Shown: positions 27,507 to 36,518 of the stretch, one piece after another
Position numbering within the stretch: the first letter of the stretch is position 1
How the letters are laid out: each line of letters starts with the position of its first letter
Source: Geomonas sp. Red32
Lineage (GTDB): Bacteria > Desulfobacterota > Desulfuromonadia > Geobacterales > Geobacteraceae
Direction: 5' to 3'
Assembly: GCF_023652955.1 (NCBI RefSeq)
Contig: NZ_JAKLOY010000001.1
Span: 558,001 to 622,000 of the forward strand
Length of the DNA stretch: 64,000 nt
Notes under the pieces: generated by a model
What the model was told of the DNA's origin: nothing
The model's database searches: none
Seen by the model: only the letters and a program-made list of their open reading frames with translations
Position numbers and translations under genes: made by a program

Positions 27507-30500
27507 ATGAATGCAAGCAATCCCCGCCGGACCGGCCGCTCTCTCCTTCGGGGGAAGGGCCCCCTTTCCGTCACCCGTTTCCTGCTTCCACTATTTATAT
27601 ATATAGCGGCGCTGCCGCTCGTCCCCTGCCGCACCGCATCCGCCCTGGTCTGCTCGGTCCCGGGGCAGGACGGACCGGCGAACGTCTCCGGCATCGTCAA
27701 TACCTATTACGCCGGCCGCTCCAACACCTCGGTCCCGGCAGGCTCCACCGCCGTCCCGGTCGGGAGCATCGACACCTCGGGCGGCGGGGCCTCCACCCCG
27801 TTTGCCGCCGGCGACCTCGCGCTGGTGATCCAGATGCAGGACGCCGACATCAGCTCCTCCAACGACTCCACCTACGGCGGGAGCGGCGGGGGGGCCGGTT
27901 ACACCTCGCTCAACTCCACCGGACTCTACGAGTACGTGGTCGCCTCCGGCCCGGTCACCCTCGGCTCGCTCCCGATCACCTCGGCGCTCGTCAACAGCTA
28001 CCGGAGCGCCGACGCCAGCGGACTCTCCGGCCAGCGCCGCTACCAGGTGATCAGGATCCCCCAGTACTCCTCGGCGACCCTGGCCGGGCAGGTCAACGCC
28101 GCCGCCTGGAACGGGACGACCGGCGGCGTGGTGGCCTTCGACGTGGCCGGCCAGCTCAACTGGAACGGCAGGGTAGTGAACGCCAGCGGCCGCGGCTTCC
28201 GCGGGGGGGCCGGGCTGACCGCCATGGGGGACGCCTCCCAGCCGACCACCACCGTCCCCCCCGACACGGCGCCCAACGTCTATGCATCCCCAGCTCCGGC
28301 GGTGGGGGCGGTGCCGTCTACCGCACAATGCACCAACTGCTACGACGGCGGAAAGGGAGAGGGGATCGCCGGAACTCCGCGTTTTCTCTACATCCCGGCC
28401 GTCCCCGAGAACGGAGTCCGCTACGACTCGGGGAACAACTACCTCTCCAACTTCGCCGACGGTTATCCCGGCGGGAGCTACAGCCGGGGCGCCCCGGGGA
28501 ACGCCGGCGGCGGCGGCTCCGATGGCAACCTCAACGACAACGACGAGAACACCGGCGGTGGCGGGGGGGGAGCCTACAGCTCCGGGGGGATGGGAGGATA
28601 CGGCTGGACCCCCAACACCCCACCCGGCGCCCAGACCGGAGGGATCGGAGGCTATGCGGTCCCGCTCGCCCCGGGACGGCTGACCATGGGCGGCGGCGGC
28701 GGGGCAGGCACCAGCAACAACGGCACCGGGCCGCTCACCGGCGGGCTCACCTCATCGGGAGCCCCCGGCGGCGGCATCGTGCTGATCAGGACCGCCACCG
28801 CCATCGGCAACGCCACCATCAACGCCAACGGCGCCCCCGGCGCCTGGGACCCCAACGGGAACGTCCCCAGCTCCGGCTATTCCCCCCGCATCGTCTGCAA
28901 CGACGCAGCCGGCGGAGGAGGGGGCGGCGGGAGCGTGCTGATCTTCGCCTCCAACTCGAACGTGGGAACCCTCACCATCAACGCGTCGGGGGGTAACGGC
29001 GGCAACAACACCGGCACCGCCGGTTGCGGCGTCTGCACGGCGACCAACTGTCCGCACGGACCGGGGGGCGGCGGCAGCGGCGGCTTCGTGGCGCTCACCA
29101 CCAGCACCGGGGTGACCGTCAACGTGTCGGGTGGGGCAAGCGGCCTCTCCTCGGGGAGCCCCACCTCCACCCCACCTTACGGCTCCTCCTCCTCGTCGGG
29201 CGGGTTCCAGGTCTACACCATCCCTCCGGTCTCCATGCCGGGGGCGAGCGTGGACGCCATGTGCTACCCCTCGCTTACCGTCTCCAAGGTGACCGGGCAG
29301 GCCAATGCCGTGCGCGGCGGGACCACCACCTACACCATCACGGTCACCAACCAGACCGGCTACGGGACCGCCACCGGGGTGACCGTCAACGACACCCTGC
29401 CGGGCGCCCCCTCCCCCTTCACCTACGCATCGACCGGGACGGTGACGCTCGCCGGGGGAGCCACCCGCACCTCGACCAGCAACCCCGCCGCCGGCGCGAC
29501 CGCACCGTCGTGGGGAAAATTCAGCATCCCCGGCGGGGGCTCGGTTTCGGTGACCTTCACGGTCAACATCCCGGCAGGGACCAACCTGGCGACCTACCAG
29601 AACTCCGCCACGGTCACCTACGACGACCCGACCCGCACCACGGCAGGGCAGACCGTCACCCCGGGCGGCACCTACGCGGCAGGGGGGACGGTGGCCGGGA
29701 GCAACTACAGCTCCGCCTCCTCCACCCAGGAAGACGTTACGGTCTGGATGCCTGCCACGGTGACCAAGAGCTTCACCCCCGCCGCCATCGAGGCGGGAGG
29801 GAGCTCGGTCTTGAGCATCTCCATCGCCAACCCGAACTCGACCGCAGTCAGTAACGCCTCCTTCACCGACAGCTATCCGGGCGGCCTCAGCAACGCGGCC
29901 TCCCCGGGCGCCGCCTTCACCGCCGCATCGATCTCGGCCGGCTGCTCCGGCACCCTGACCGCCCTCCCCGGCGGCGGCAGCCTGGCGCTTTCGCTGGGTG
30001 CCGTCCCGGCGGGTGCCACCTGCACCGTCACGGTCAACGTCACCTTCACCACCGCCACGAGCTACACCAATACGCTCCCCGCCCTGGGATTTGCGAACAA
30101 CCTGAACGTGACCAACCTGACGGCGGCCTCGGCCACCCTTTTGGCCAAGCCGATCATCGTCAAGAGCTTCTCCCCGGTCGCGGTCAACACGGGGGTGAAT
30201 TCCACCCTCTCCTTCGCGGTCACCAATCCCAATACCACCGGCAACGACCTGCACGCGGCAGGCTTCTCGGACAGCTTCCCGAGCGGTCTCCTCGGCGGGG
30301 CACCCAACGGCGGCCAGCTGGTGGCCACCGGCGGCGCCATCACGGTGACCGGCACCGGCTGCAGCGGCTTCTCCCCCACCACCATCGCCGCCAACGCCAC
30401 GAGCCTCACCGTGAGCGGGGGTACCGTGCCGGCGGCGACCACCTGCACCATCTCCTTCCCGGTGAAAAGCGCCACCACCGGATACTATCCCAACACGGTG

Positions 30501-33500
30501 ACCGGCGTCGCCACCACCGAGACCGGTGCGGCGGGGAGCGGCTCGTCGGCCGCCCTGGGAGTAGGTGTCATCACGGTGGGCGAGGCCTTCTCCCCGGCCA
30601 CCATCAAGAGCGGGGCAACCTCGACCCTGACCTTCACCCTCTCCAACCCGACCGGGGTAGCCCAGACCGCGGGCGCCTTCACCGACACCCTGGCCAACAT
30701 GCAGGTGGCCGCCAACCAGACGGTGGGGGGGAGCTGCACCTTTTCCCCTTCCGCCCCGACGCTGACCGCGGGGCAGACCGGCCTCAGCTTCTCGGGCATC
30801 AAAATCCCGACCGCCGGATGCACCATCACCCTCACGGTGACGAGCTCCAGCGCCGGGGTGCAGAGTAACGCCACCAGTTCCGGGGTATCCACCGCGCTCC
30901 TCCCGGCCGGCCCGCTCTCCTCGCCGGCCAGCCTCACGGTGATTGCCCCCGCGGTCATCGCCAAGAGCTTCTCCCCTTCCACCATCGAGACCGGGCAGAG
31001 CTCAACCGTAACCTTCACCATCACCAACCCGAACTCGGTCCCCCTGACCGGCGCCTCCTTCTCCGACACGCTTACCAGCATGCAGGTCTACGCGGCGGGC
31101 GCGGCGGGAGGAAGCTGCGCCGGGGCCGCGGGGAACTCCTTCACCGCCGGGCAGACCGGCACCCTGAACTTTAGCGGCCTCACCATCCCCACCGGGGGGG
31201 CGGGGTGCACGGTGACGGTCAACGTGACGGCGGCGGCTCCGAGCCCGCTCTCCACCGGCTATCCCAACACCGCCTCCGGCGTCGCGAGCAACGAGGCCAA
31301 CACCGGCTCCCCCTCCAATTCGGCTTCCCTGGTGGTCGCGGCCCCCGCCGCCATCGCCAAGAGTTTCGGTACCAGCCCGGTCGTGCCTGGAGGGACCAGC
31401 GTCATCACCTTCACCCTCGACAACCCGAGCGCCATCCCGCTCACCGGGGCCTCCTTCAGCGACACCCTGACGGGAATGCAGGCGAGCGCCGCCGGCCCCG
31501 CCGGGGGGAGCTGCACCGGCGCGGGGAGCAACAACTTCGTCGCCGGCCAGACGGGAACCATCACCTTCTCCGGGCTCACGGTACCGGCATCCCCGGCCAC
31601 CTGCACCGTCACCCTGACCGTGACGGCCCCCTCGGCCGGGAGCTATCCCAATACCGCCGGCGGGGTGAGCGCCAACGAGACCCCGGCCGCCGGGGCAGGC
31701 TCCAACACCGCCACCCTCACCGTCCTGTACCCGCCCCAGATCGGCAACGCCTTCTCCCCCGGCTCGATCCAGATCGGCACCGGGCAGTATTCCACGGTCA
31801 CCCTGACCCTCACCAATCCCAACGCGGGGAACGCGCTCTCCAGCGTCGCCTTCACCGATACGCTCACCAACCTCCAGATCGCCTCCACCGGCGCGGCGGG
31901 GGGGACCTGCACCGGGGCGGGCGGCAACTCTTTCACCGCCGGGCAGACCGGAGCGCTCAGCTTCTCCGGAATCGGCATCCCGGCCGGGTCGAGCTGCACG
32001 GTGACCTTCAGGGTGACCGGCACCACCATCAGCCCCGCGGCGGGATACCCGAATGCCACCTCCGGCGCCACCAGCGTCTCCGGTACGCTCACGCTGCCGG
32101 CCGGCTCTCCGTCGAACACCGCGTATCTGACCACCCTGCAGGCTCCCACCATCACCAAGAGCTTCAACCCGGGGGCCTTGACCGGCACCGGCAACTCGGT
32201 GATCACCTTCACCCTGACTAACCCCAACCCGACCCCGCTCACCGGGGCGGAATTCTCCGACCCGCTCCCGGCCAACATGTCCATACCGGCGGGATCCACC
32301 ACGCCGCAGAACTACATCGCCTCCTGCAGCGCCACCGGGGCGCCCGCCGGAACCGGCACCTGCACCGGCACCATCCCCTGCGGGAACCCCAACACCAACG
32401 GCACCGCGCAGACCGGCACCATCACCTGGAGCGGAACCACCATTCCGGCCAGCTCGAGCTGCACCATTACGGTGACCGTGCGGGCCAGCACCAACAACAC
32501 CAACTACACGAACACGGTGGGAGGGATCACCACCGACCAGACCTCGGTGGCCGGGCCCGGCTGGACCGACACCCTGTCGGTGACCACCGTCGACACGGTA
32601 AAGTCATTCGCCTCGGCGAATGTCCTCACCAACCAGACGGTGAACGCCAACTTCACCCTCACCAACAACAGCGGCACTTCCCGTAACGGCACGGTCACCT
32701 TCGTGGACACCTTCCCGGCCGGGATGACCTTGGCGGCACTCCCCGCCGCCACCCCCTGCGGCACCGGTAGCTACTTCAAGGACCAGTCGGGGGGGACCCT
32801 GGCGGTGGGCGATGGGGGCTTCACCCTGGTGGCCGGCACCCTGGCCAGAAACGGCGGGACCTGCAGCTTCTCGATCCCGGTCAAGATGAGCAATAACGGC
32901 ACCTACTACAACACGACGGGAAGCATCTACTCCGGGACCACCCTGATCGGCCCAACCAGCAACACGGCCTCGGTCACCGCCCAGGACCAGGTCGTCCTCA
33001 CCAAGAGCTTCAACGCGTCGAGCATCGACCTCTACGACACCTCGACCATCACCTACACGCTGACCAATCCCAACACCTTTGCCCTGACCGGCGCCACCTT
33101 CACCGACACCTTCGCCAAGAACCCGACCTCGCTGGCGGCCGGTTACACGGTGGCAGCCGCCGCCTACGGCGGAACCTGCGCCGGGGTCACCGGGGTCCCC
33201 GCGGTGGGGGCCTCCGCCGTCTCCCCGACCGTGCCGACCCTTTTGCCGGGAAGCTGCACCATAACCGTCCCGGTGACCAGCACCGAGCAGACCGGCCCCT
33301 TCCCGATCGCCTACGGGAGCGCCTCGCTCACCGGCGTGACGGTGAACCTGGGAGCGGGGCAGACGCCGGGGGCGGCACCGGCCACCATCCCTACCCTCAC
33401 CGTCAACAAGCTGCCGATCACGGTGGTGAAGACAGCCAACACGGCCAACTCGAACCCGGGAGGGGCGGTCGGGTACACCATCAGCTACGCCAACCCCAAC

Positions 33501-33716
33501 AACTCCATGAGCCTGACCAACCTGGTCTTTACCGACGTGGTGCCGACCTACTCCTCCTTCCAGTCGGCTTCCTGCGGCCCGCTCCCCGCCTCGCTCACCA
33601 CCTGCAACATTTCCGCCCCTCCGGTAGGAGGCAAAGGGACGGTGACCTGGACCCTCGGGGGGGCGCTCAACCCGGGCTCCAGCGGGAACCTCTACATCAA
33701 CGTGAAGGTGGATTAG
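27507..33716 (+). CDS. giant multi-DUF11 repeat surface protein
   Basis: 2069 residues. A signal peptide ends at about TASA46. Residues about 50-300 are beta-rich; about 308-565 are extremely Gly/Ser/Asn-rich (GGGGGGAYSSGG-like tracts). From about residue 589 there are roughly eleven tandem immunoglobulin-like DUF11/DUF7933-type units of about 130 residues. Most open with KSF(S/N)P and contain TFTxxNPN, TGASFSDTL and a CT(V/I)T(V/F) strand, with paired Cys in many. Unit starts lie near 29271, 29750, 30150, 30567, 30951, 31348, 31733, 32147, 32588, 32989 and 33414. It ends LYINVKVD. It is expected to be an elongated stalk on the cell surface. It follows the barrel protein by 67 bases. Confidence 0.86.
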   Translation: MNASNPRRTGRSLLRGKGPLSVTRFLLPLFIYIAALPLVPCRTASALVCSVPGQDGPANVSGIVNTYYAGRSNTSVPAGSTAVPVGSIDTSGGGASTPFAAGDLALVIQMQDADISSSNDSTYGGSGGGAGYTSLNSTGLYEYVVASGPVTLGSLPITSALVNSYRSADASGLSGQRRYQVIRIPQYSSATLAGQVNAAAWNGTTGGVVAFDVAGQLNWNGRVVNASGRGFRGGAGLTAMGDASQPTTTVPPDTAPNVYASPAPAVGAVPSTAQCTNCYDGGKGEGIAGTPRFLYIPAVPENGVRYDSGNNYLSNFADGYPGGSYSRGAPGNAGGGGSDGNLNDNDENTGGGGGGAYSSGGMGGYGWTPNTPPGAQTGGIGGYAVPLAPGRLTMGGGGGAGTSNNGTGPLTGGLTSSGAPGGGIVLIRTATAIGNATINANGAPGAWDPNGNVPSSGYSPRIVCNDAAGGGGGGGSVLIFASNSNVGTLTINASGGNGGNNTGTAGCGVCTATNCPHGPGGGGSGGFVALTTSTGVTVNVSGGASGLSSGSPTSTPPYGSSSSSGGFQVYTIPPVSMPGASVDAMCYPSLTVSKVTGQANAVRGGTTTYTITVTNQTGYGTATGVTVNDTLPGAPSPFTYASTGTVTLAGGATRTSTSNPAAGATAPSWGKFSIPGGGSVSVTFTVNIPAGTNLATYQNSATVTYDDPTRTTAGQTVTPGGTYAAGGTVAGSNYSSASSTQEDVTVWMPATVTKSFTPAAIEAGGSSVLSISIANPNSTAVSNASFTDSYPGGLSNAASPGAAFTAASISAGCSGTLTALPGGGSLALSLGAVPAGATCTVTVNVTFTTATSYTNTLPALGFANNLNVTNLTAASATLLAKPIIVKSFSPVAVNTGVNSTLSFAVTNPNTTGNDLHAAGFSDSFPSGLLGGAPNGGQLVATGGAITVTGTGCSGFSPTTIAANATSLTVSGGTVPAATTCTISFPVKSATTGYYPNTVTGVATTETGAAGSGSSAALGVGVITVGEAFSPATIKSGATSTLTFTLSNPTGVAQTAGAFTDTLANMQVAANQTVGGSCTFSPSAPTLTAGQTGLSFSGIKIPTAGCTITLTVTSSSAGVQSNATSSGVSTALLPAGPLSSPASLTVIAPAVIAKSFSPSTIETGQSSTVTFTITNPNSVPLTGASFSDTLTSMQVYAAGAAGGSCAGAAGNSFTAGQTGTLNFSGLTIPTGGAGCTVTVNVTAAAPSPLSTGYPNTASGVASNEANTGSPSNSASLVVAAPAAIAKSFGTSPVVPGGTSVITFTLDNPSAIPLTGASFSDTLTGMQASAAGPAGGSCTGAGSNNFVAGQTGTITFSGLTVPASPATCTVTLTVTAPSAGSYPNTAGGVSANETPAAGAGSNTATLTVLYPPQIGNAFSPGSIQIGTGQYSTVTLTLTNPNAGNALSSVAFTDTLTNLQIASTGAAGGTCTGAGGNSFTAGQTGALSFSGIGIPAGSSCTVTFRVTGTTISPAAGYPNATSGATSVSGTLTLPAGSPSNTAYLTTLQAPTITKSFNPGALTGTGNSVITFTLTNPNPTPLTGAEFSDPLPANMSIPAGSTTPQNYIASCSATGAPAGTGTCTGTIPCGNPNTNGTAQTGTITWSGTTIPASSSCTITVTVRASTNNTNYTNTVGGITTDQTSVAGPGWTDTLSVTTVDTVKSFASANVLTNQTVNANFTLTNNSGTSRNGTVTFVDTFPAGMTLAALPAATPCGTGSYFKDQSGGTLAVGDGGFTLVAGTLARNGGTCSFSIPVKMSNNGTYYNTTGSIYSGTTLIGPTSNTASVTAQDQVVLTKSFNASSIDLYDTSTITYTLTNPNTFALTGATFTDTFAKNPTSLAAGYTVAAAAYGGTCAGVTGVPAVGASAVSPTVPTLLPGSCTITVPVTSTEQTGPFPIAYGSASLTGVTVNLGAGQTPGAAPATIPTLTVNKLPITVVKTANTANSNPGGAVGYTISYANPNNSMSLTNLVFTDVVPTYSSFQSASCGPLPASLTTCNISAPPVGGKGTVTWTLGGALNPGSSGNLYINVKVD

Positions 33717-33882
33717 CTGCGGAGGGCCGAAGGGATGGTGGGCAGGGAGCGAGGGGGCCGGGAGCGGGCACGGAAGCCTTTATTAAGTAACGCGCGCGCG
33801 GGGAGAGTTCCCGCCAATTATGTTTTTTTGGTTGACATCCAAAACGAAAAAGGTTAAAAACTGAGCTTCCCGAGAGACGCAT
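33717..33882. other. intergenic region before tRNA-Pro
   Basis: AT-rich second half, with TTGACATCCAAAACG (33832 on) as a possible -35 for the tRNA. Nothing else seen. Confidence 0.4.
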
Positions 33883-33959
33883 CGGAATGTAGCGCAGCCT
33901 GGTAGCGCACCTGCTTCGGGAGCAGGGGGTCGGAGGTTCGAATCCTCTCATTCCGACCA
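33883..33959 (+). tRNA. tRNA-Pro (anticodon CGG)
   Basis: A complete cloverleaf: acceptor CGGAATG/CATTCCG, D-stem GCGC/GCGC, anticodon stem CCTGC/GCAGG around loop TTCGGGA with anticodon CGG, T-arm GGAGG TTCGAAT CCTCT, and encoded CCA. It reads CCG codons, frequent in a GC-rich genome. A strong terminator follows. A decayed 3' half of the same gene, with terminator, lies 9.4 kb downstream. Confidence 0.95.
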
Positions 33960-33967
33960 TTAATACG

Positions 33968-34000
33968 AAAAAGCCCTTGGCACCTGCCAAGGGCTTTTTT
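33968..34000 (+). terminator. terminator of tRNA-Pro
   Basis: AAAAAGCCCTTGG / CCAAGGGCTTTTTT hairpin with a six-base T-run immediately after the tRNA. Near-identical terminators occur at 43319-43350 and 44787-44816. Confidence 0.85.
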
Positions 34001-34318
34001 CGTTGGTGCTCCGGTCCCCCTCCGGTCCGGAGAGAACCGAACCTCTACCCATTCATCAAGCGCAGCTCCCTCCCTCACTCTCTTTGATAGCAGACGCGGC
34101 AAAAAGACACCACGCCGGTCGTTTCCTTCTCTGTGATGGCACAGAGAGCCGTCGAGAGGCGATCAAAGGACATACACGCCCGCCAGCACAAACCTCCTTG
34201 TTGCTCTTCCCTCTGAACTGCCTTTCGTCTCGCCATGCCAAGAGCCCTGAGCGGCCCCCGGCCACTGCTGGGGCCCGATCTCGGCATCCAGTCGCACTTC
34301 GGTCAGCGGTCCGGCTTC
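34001..34318. other. intergenic, nothing recognised
   Basis: 318 bases with short low-quality frames on both strands; no signal supports a gene or RNA. Confidence 0.4.
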
Positions 34319-34636
34319 TCAGACGCCGCGCTGCTCCAGATAGCTGGTGCCCCAATTATGCATTGCCTCGAAGATGGGCCTAAGGGTATGGCCGAATTCC
34401 GTGAGAGAGTATTCGACGCGGGGGGGGACCTCAGGGTAGATCTTCCTGGTGACCAGCCCGTCAGACTCCAACTGGCGGAGCTGCTGCGTCAACATCTTCT
34501 GGGTCACGCCGCTGATTCCCCTGTTGAGTTCGCCGAATCGTTGCGTCCCTCTCAGGAGCAAATTTCTCACAATCAGGACCTTCCACTTGTCACCCAGCAG
34601 ATTGACTGTTACCTCAATTGGACATGCCATCGCCAT
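34319..34636 (-). CDS. HxlR-family winged-helix regulator
   Basis: 105 residues, normal for the family. The start MAMACPIEVTVNLLGDKWKVLIVRNLL is the HxlR signature, with Cys5 at the position used as redox or electrophile sensor in YodB/HypR-type members. The recognition helix follows in FGELNRGISGVTQKMLTQQLRQLE, then the wing around RKIYPEVPPRVEYSLT. It acts as a homodimeric DNA-binding protein. It is divergent from the small PAS-like gene, so it probably regulates that transcription unit and itself; this is inference from position. Confidence 0.92.
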   Translation of the reverse strand: MAMACPIEVTVNLLGDKWKVLIVRNLLLRGTQRFGELNRGISGVTQKMLTQQLRQLESDGLVTRKIYPEVPPRVEYSLTEFGHTLRPIFEAMHNWGTSYLEQRGV

Positions 34637-34835
34637 AACTCCCTGTAATCACACATTGGTTACTTCGGAGTGAGTATATGACTTTATAGTGCTTACTTGC
34701 AATAAGTTCGTTGCCGTCTTAATCTACCTTCAAAAAACAGGAATTGACAAGGCGTCGGTAGAAAATGGAGGCAATCGCAACATCCGGCGGTTACTGCTTT
34801 TCAACAGACTGCAACAGATGGAGGAGGAAAAAGAC

Positions 34836-35153
34836 ATGGTAGATAGCACGGTAATCGACGCATTCCACATGATGTGGGGAACTTTCCCGGAACCGGTACG
34901 GTTGATTCAAAAGGACCGAAGGGTGCTGGCAGTCAATGAAATTGCCGCGAGCAGGGGAATGGAGGTTGGGGTCTACTGTTATTCAGTCGGCAATCCCGAG
35001 TTACACAAAGTATGCTGTGCCAATGAGGCGCTCGTCTCGAATAAGGGGCAACGAATGGATGCACCCGACGGAAGAATCAGATTCTGGAGTCCTGTCAGCA
35101 ACTGTCCGGGTGTCTTTATCCACTTCGTCATTTTCAGAGAAACGGACCAATGA
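34836..35153 (+). CDS. small PAS-like protein
   Basis: 105 residues from the ATG at 34836, which follows GGAGGAGGAAAAAGAC; the frame is open further upstream without a better start. The sequence FPEPVRLIQKDRRVLAVNEIAASRG followed by GRIRFWSPVSNCPGVFIHFVIF resembles a PAS fold; there is a CC pair and further Cys that could bind a metal or react with thiols. It has no signal peptide, so it is cytoplasmic. The stop TGA overlaps the ATG of a short downstream frame (ATGA). Role unknown; a ligand or redox sensor linked to the divergent HxlR regulator is plausible. Confidence 0.6.
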   Translation: MVDSTVIDAFHMMWGTFPEPVRLIQKDRRVLAVNEIAASRGMEVGVYCYSVGNPELHKVCCANEALVSNKGQRMDAPDGRIRFWSPVSNCPGVFIHFVIFRETDQ

Positions 35154-35306
35154 CAGAGCCCCCCCCCCCACGAGAAGAACCATCCGGTCTACAACTCATT
35201 CGCCGCAGAACTTGAGGTTTGCTTCATCGAAAACCTGCTTTCGCTCGAAGATGGAAGCATAGACTACATGCCGGCCAGAATGCTGACCGAAGGTAAAGAG
35301 GTATAA
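35150..35306 (+). pseudogene. short ORF interrupted at an 11-C homopolymer
   Basis: An ATG overlapping the previous stop opens MTEPPP and then enters a run of 11 C (35159-35169). As given, the frame ends soon after. If the run had ten C, it would continue for about 40 protein-like residues (PVYNSFAAELEVCFIENLL to MLTEGKEV) and stop two bases before the next gene's GTG. The downstream part reads like real protein. Possible explanations are slippage-based phase variation, a fixed frameshift, or a homopolymer sequencing error. Confidence 0.5.
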
Positions 35307-35307
35307 C

Positions 35308-36126
35308 GTGTCGGGCAGACTGTTGTTTGGTATATCCGGGCTGCCGCTTGGAGTCGGGCAGAAAGTCAACTATGCTTCTGCGATTCCTTATCTTAAGGCG
35401 TTCGGGCTGGATGCCATGGAGCTGTTATTCGTTCGGACGGTAAACGTGTCGGACGCGAACAAGGACACAATCCTGCACAACAAGCTGGCGAACGATTTTT
35501 ATCTGTCGGCTCACGGCTCTCATTACATCAATCTAAACGCCGATGCATCGGAGAAACGGAAAGCATCCATCGAAAGGATTCTGGACGGAGTGGACGCACT
35601 TCTCAAAGTCCAAGGGCGAAGCCTGATCTTTCATCCAGGTTACTACCTGGGAAGTTCAAAGGAGGGAAGCTACACTGCAATAAAGGAGAGCCTGTGCAGA
35701 CTTCCGCACAAGGGAATTGATTACCGTCTGGAGACTACCGGAAAGGGCACTGCGTTTGGTACGCTTGAAGAACTGGTCTCGCTATGCAAGGAGATCCCCT
35801 CGTGCAAGCTCTGTATCGACTTTGCCCACATCCATGCAAGGAACAACGGCAGCCTGAAAAACTACGACGACTTTGCCGGGATACTGCAGTACGTATCGGG
35901 TCAACTGGGGCAGGCTGCCCTAGATGATCTTCATATCCACATGGGGGGAGTCGAATACGGCGTTAAGGGCGAGAGGAATCACCTCCCCTTGCAGGAAAGT
36001 GATTTCAACTACGTCGCCTGTTTGAAGGCTCTGAAAGAGTTCGAGGTAAGGGGGTGTGTGATATGTGAAGGTCCCCGAGTTGAGTATGATTCGTTGCTGC
36101 TGAAAAGGACTTATCAGGACCTTTGA
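35308..36126 (+). CDS. endonuclease IV-like TIM-barrel protein
   Basis: 272 residues from a GTG right after the short frameshifted frame. It has the AP-endonuclease family 2 / xylose isomerase-like barrel with a complete set of metal-ligand candidates: SAHGSHY, IFHPGYYLG, RLETTGKG, CIDFAHIHAR, LHIHMGG, ERNHLPL and VICEGPR. In endonuclease IV these His, Glu and Asp residues bind three Zn ions and cleave abasic DNA. The sequence is closer in spacing to archaeal deoxyribonuclease IV-like proteins than to Nfo. A DNA-repair role is likely, but sugar-isomerase relatives share the fold. Last gene of the HxlR-divergent unit. Confidence 0.8.
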   Translation: MSGRLLFGISGLPLGVGQKVNYASAIPYLKAFGLDAMELLFVRTVNVSDANKDTILHNKLANDFYLSAHGSHYINLNADASEKRKASIERILDGVDALLKVQGRSLIFHPGYYLGSSKEGSYTAIKESLCRLPHKGIDYRLETTGKGTAFGTLEELVSLCKEIPSCKLCIDFAHIHARNNGSLKNYDDFAGILQYVSGQLGQAALDDLHIHMGGVEYGVKGERNHLPLQESDFNYVACLKALKEFEVRGCVICEGPRVEYDSLLLKRTYQDL

Positions 36127-36518
36127 GAGGTGCCGGACGTTCCCCTTGGGGGGAGGCCTAGGGGTCACTAGGGGTCTGATCAGGGGTTACCAGAAAACCG
36201 GATATTTGTCTTCAATCAGTGCAAAGCTTTTTGTCCCATCCTTCCTCACAAGAACCTCCCCGGATTTCGACTCTACAATATATTTTTCGAAAAACTTAAG
36301 TACTACCCTCCAAAACACCTCAAGTATACAAGCGCATACTCCGATAGAGTCTAGGTCATTGACTGATGCAGTTATGCTATCACCGGCAGCGATGACATCT
36401 ATTCACTGAGTTCCATTCGACTACCTACTGAGCAACAACACCTACCCGCTTAGTAAGTCCATAGCTATTGCCATCCTTGTTCTTTGGTTGATCACTGCCG
36501 TAACGGCTGGGGGGGGAC
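36127..36518. other. intergenic, AT-richer
   Basis: 392 bases. Three near-tandem TAGGGGT-like motifs lie at 36157-36189. The rest is AT-rich and shows no supported gene. The promoter of the following operon probably lies near the right end. Confidence 0.4.

Noticed and set aside
27507-33716. Repeat region considered as a possible CRISPR or DNA-level tandem repeat
   Set aside because: The repeats are protein-level units of about 400 bases with diverged DNA, inside one reading frame.
33990-34383. Plus-strand frame of 126 codons after tRNA-Pro
   Set aside because: No start signal, poor composition, and its end overlaps the well-supported HxlR gene on the other strand.
35151-35153. TGA followed by in-frame protein-like sequence, considered as selenocysteine
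   Set aside because: The upstream protein is complete, no SECIS-like hairpin is evident directly after the TGA, and the downstream frame is better explained by an overlapping ATG plus the C-tract.
36146-36409. Plus-strand frame of 87 codons between the barrel gene and the envelope operon
   Set aside because: No ribosome binding site and no domain; AT-rich intergenic composition.
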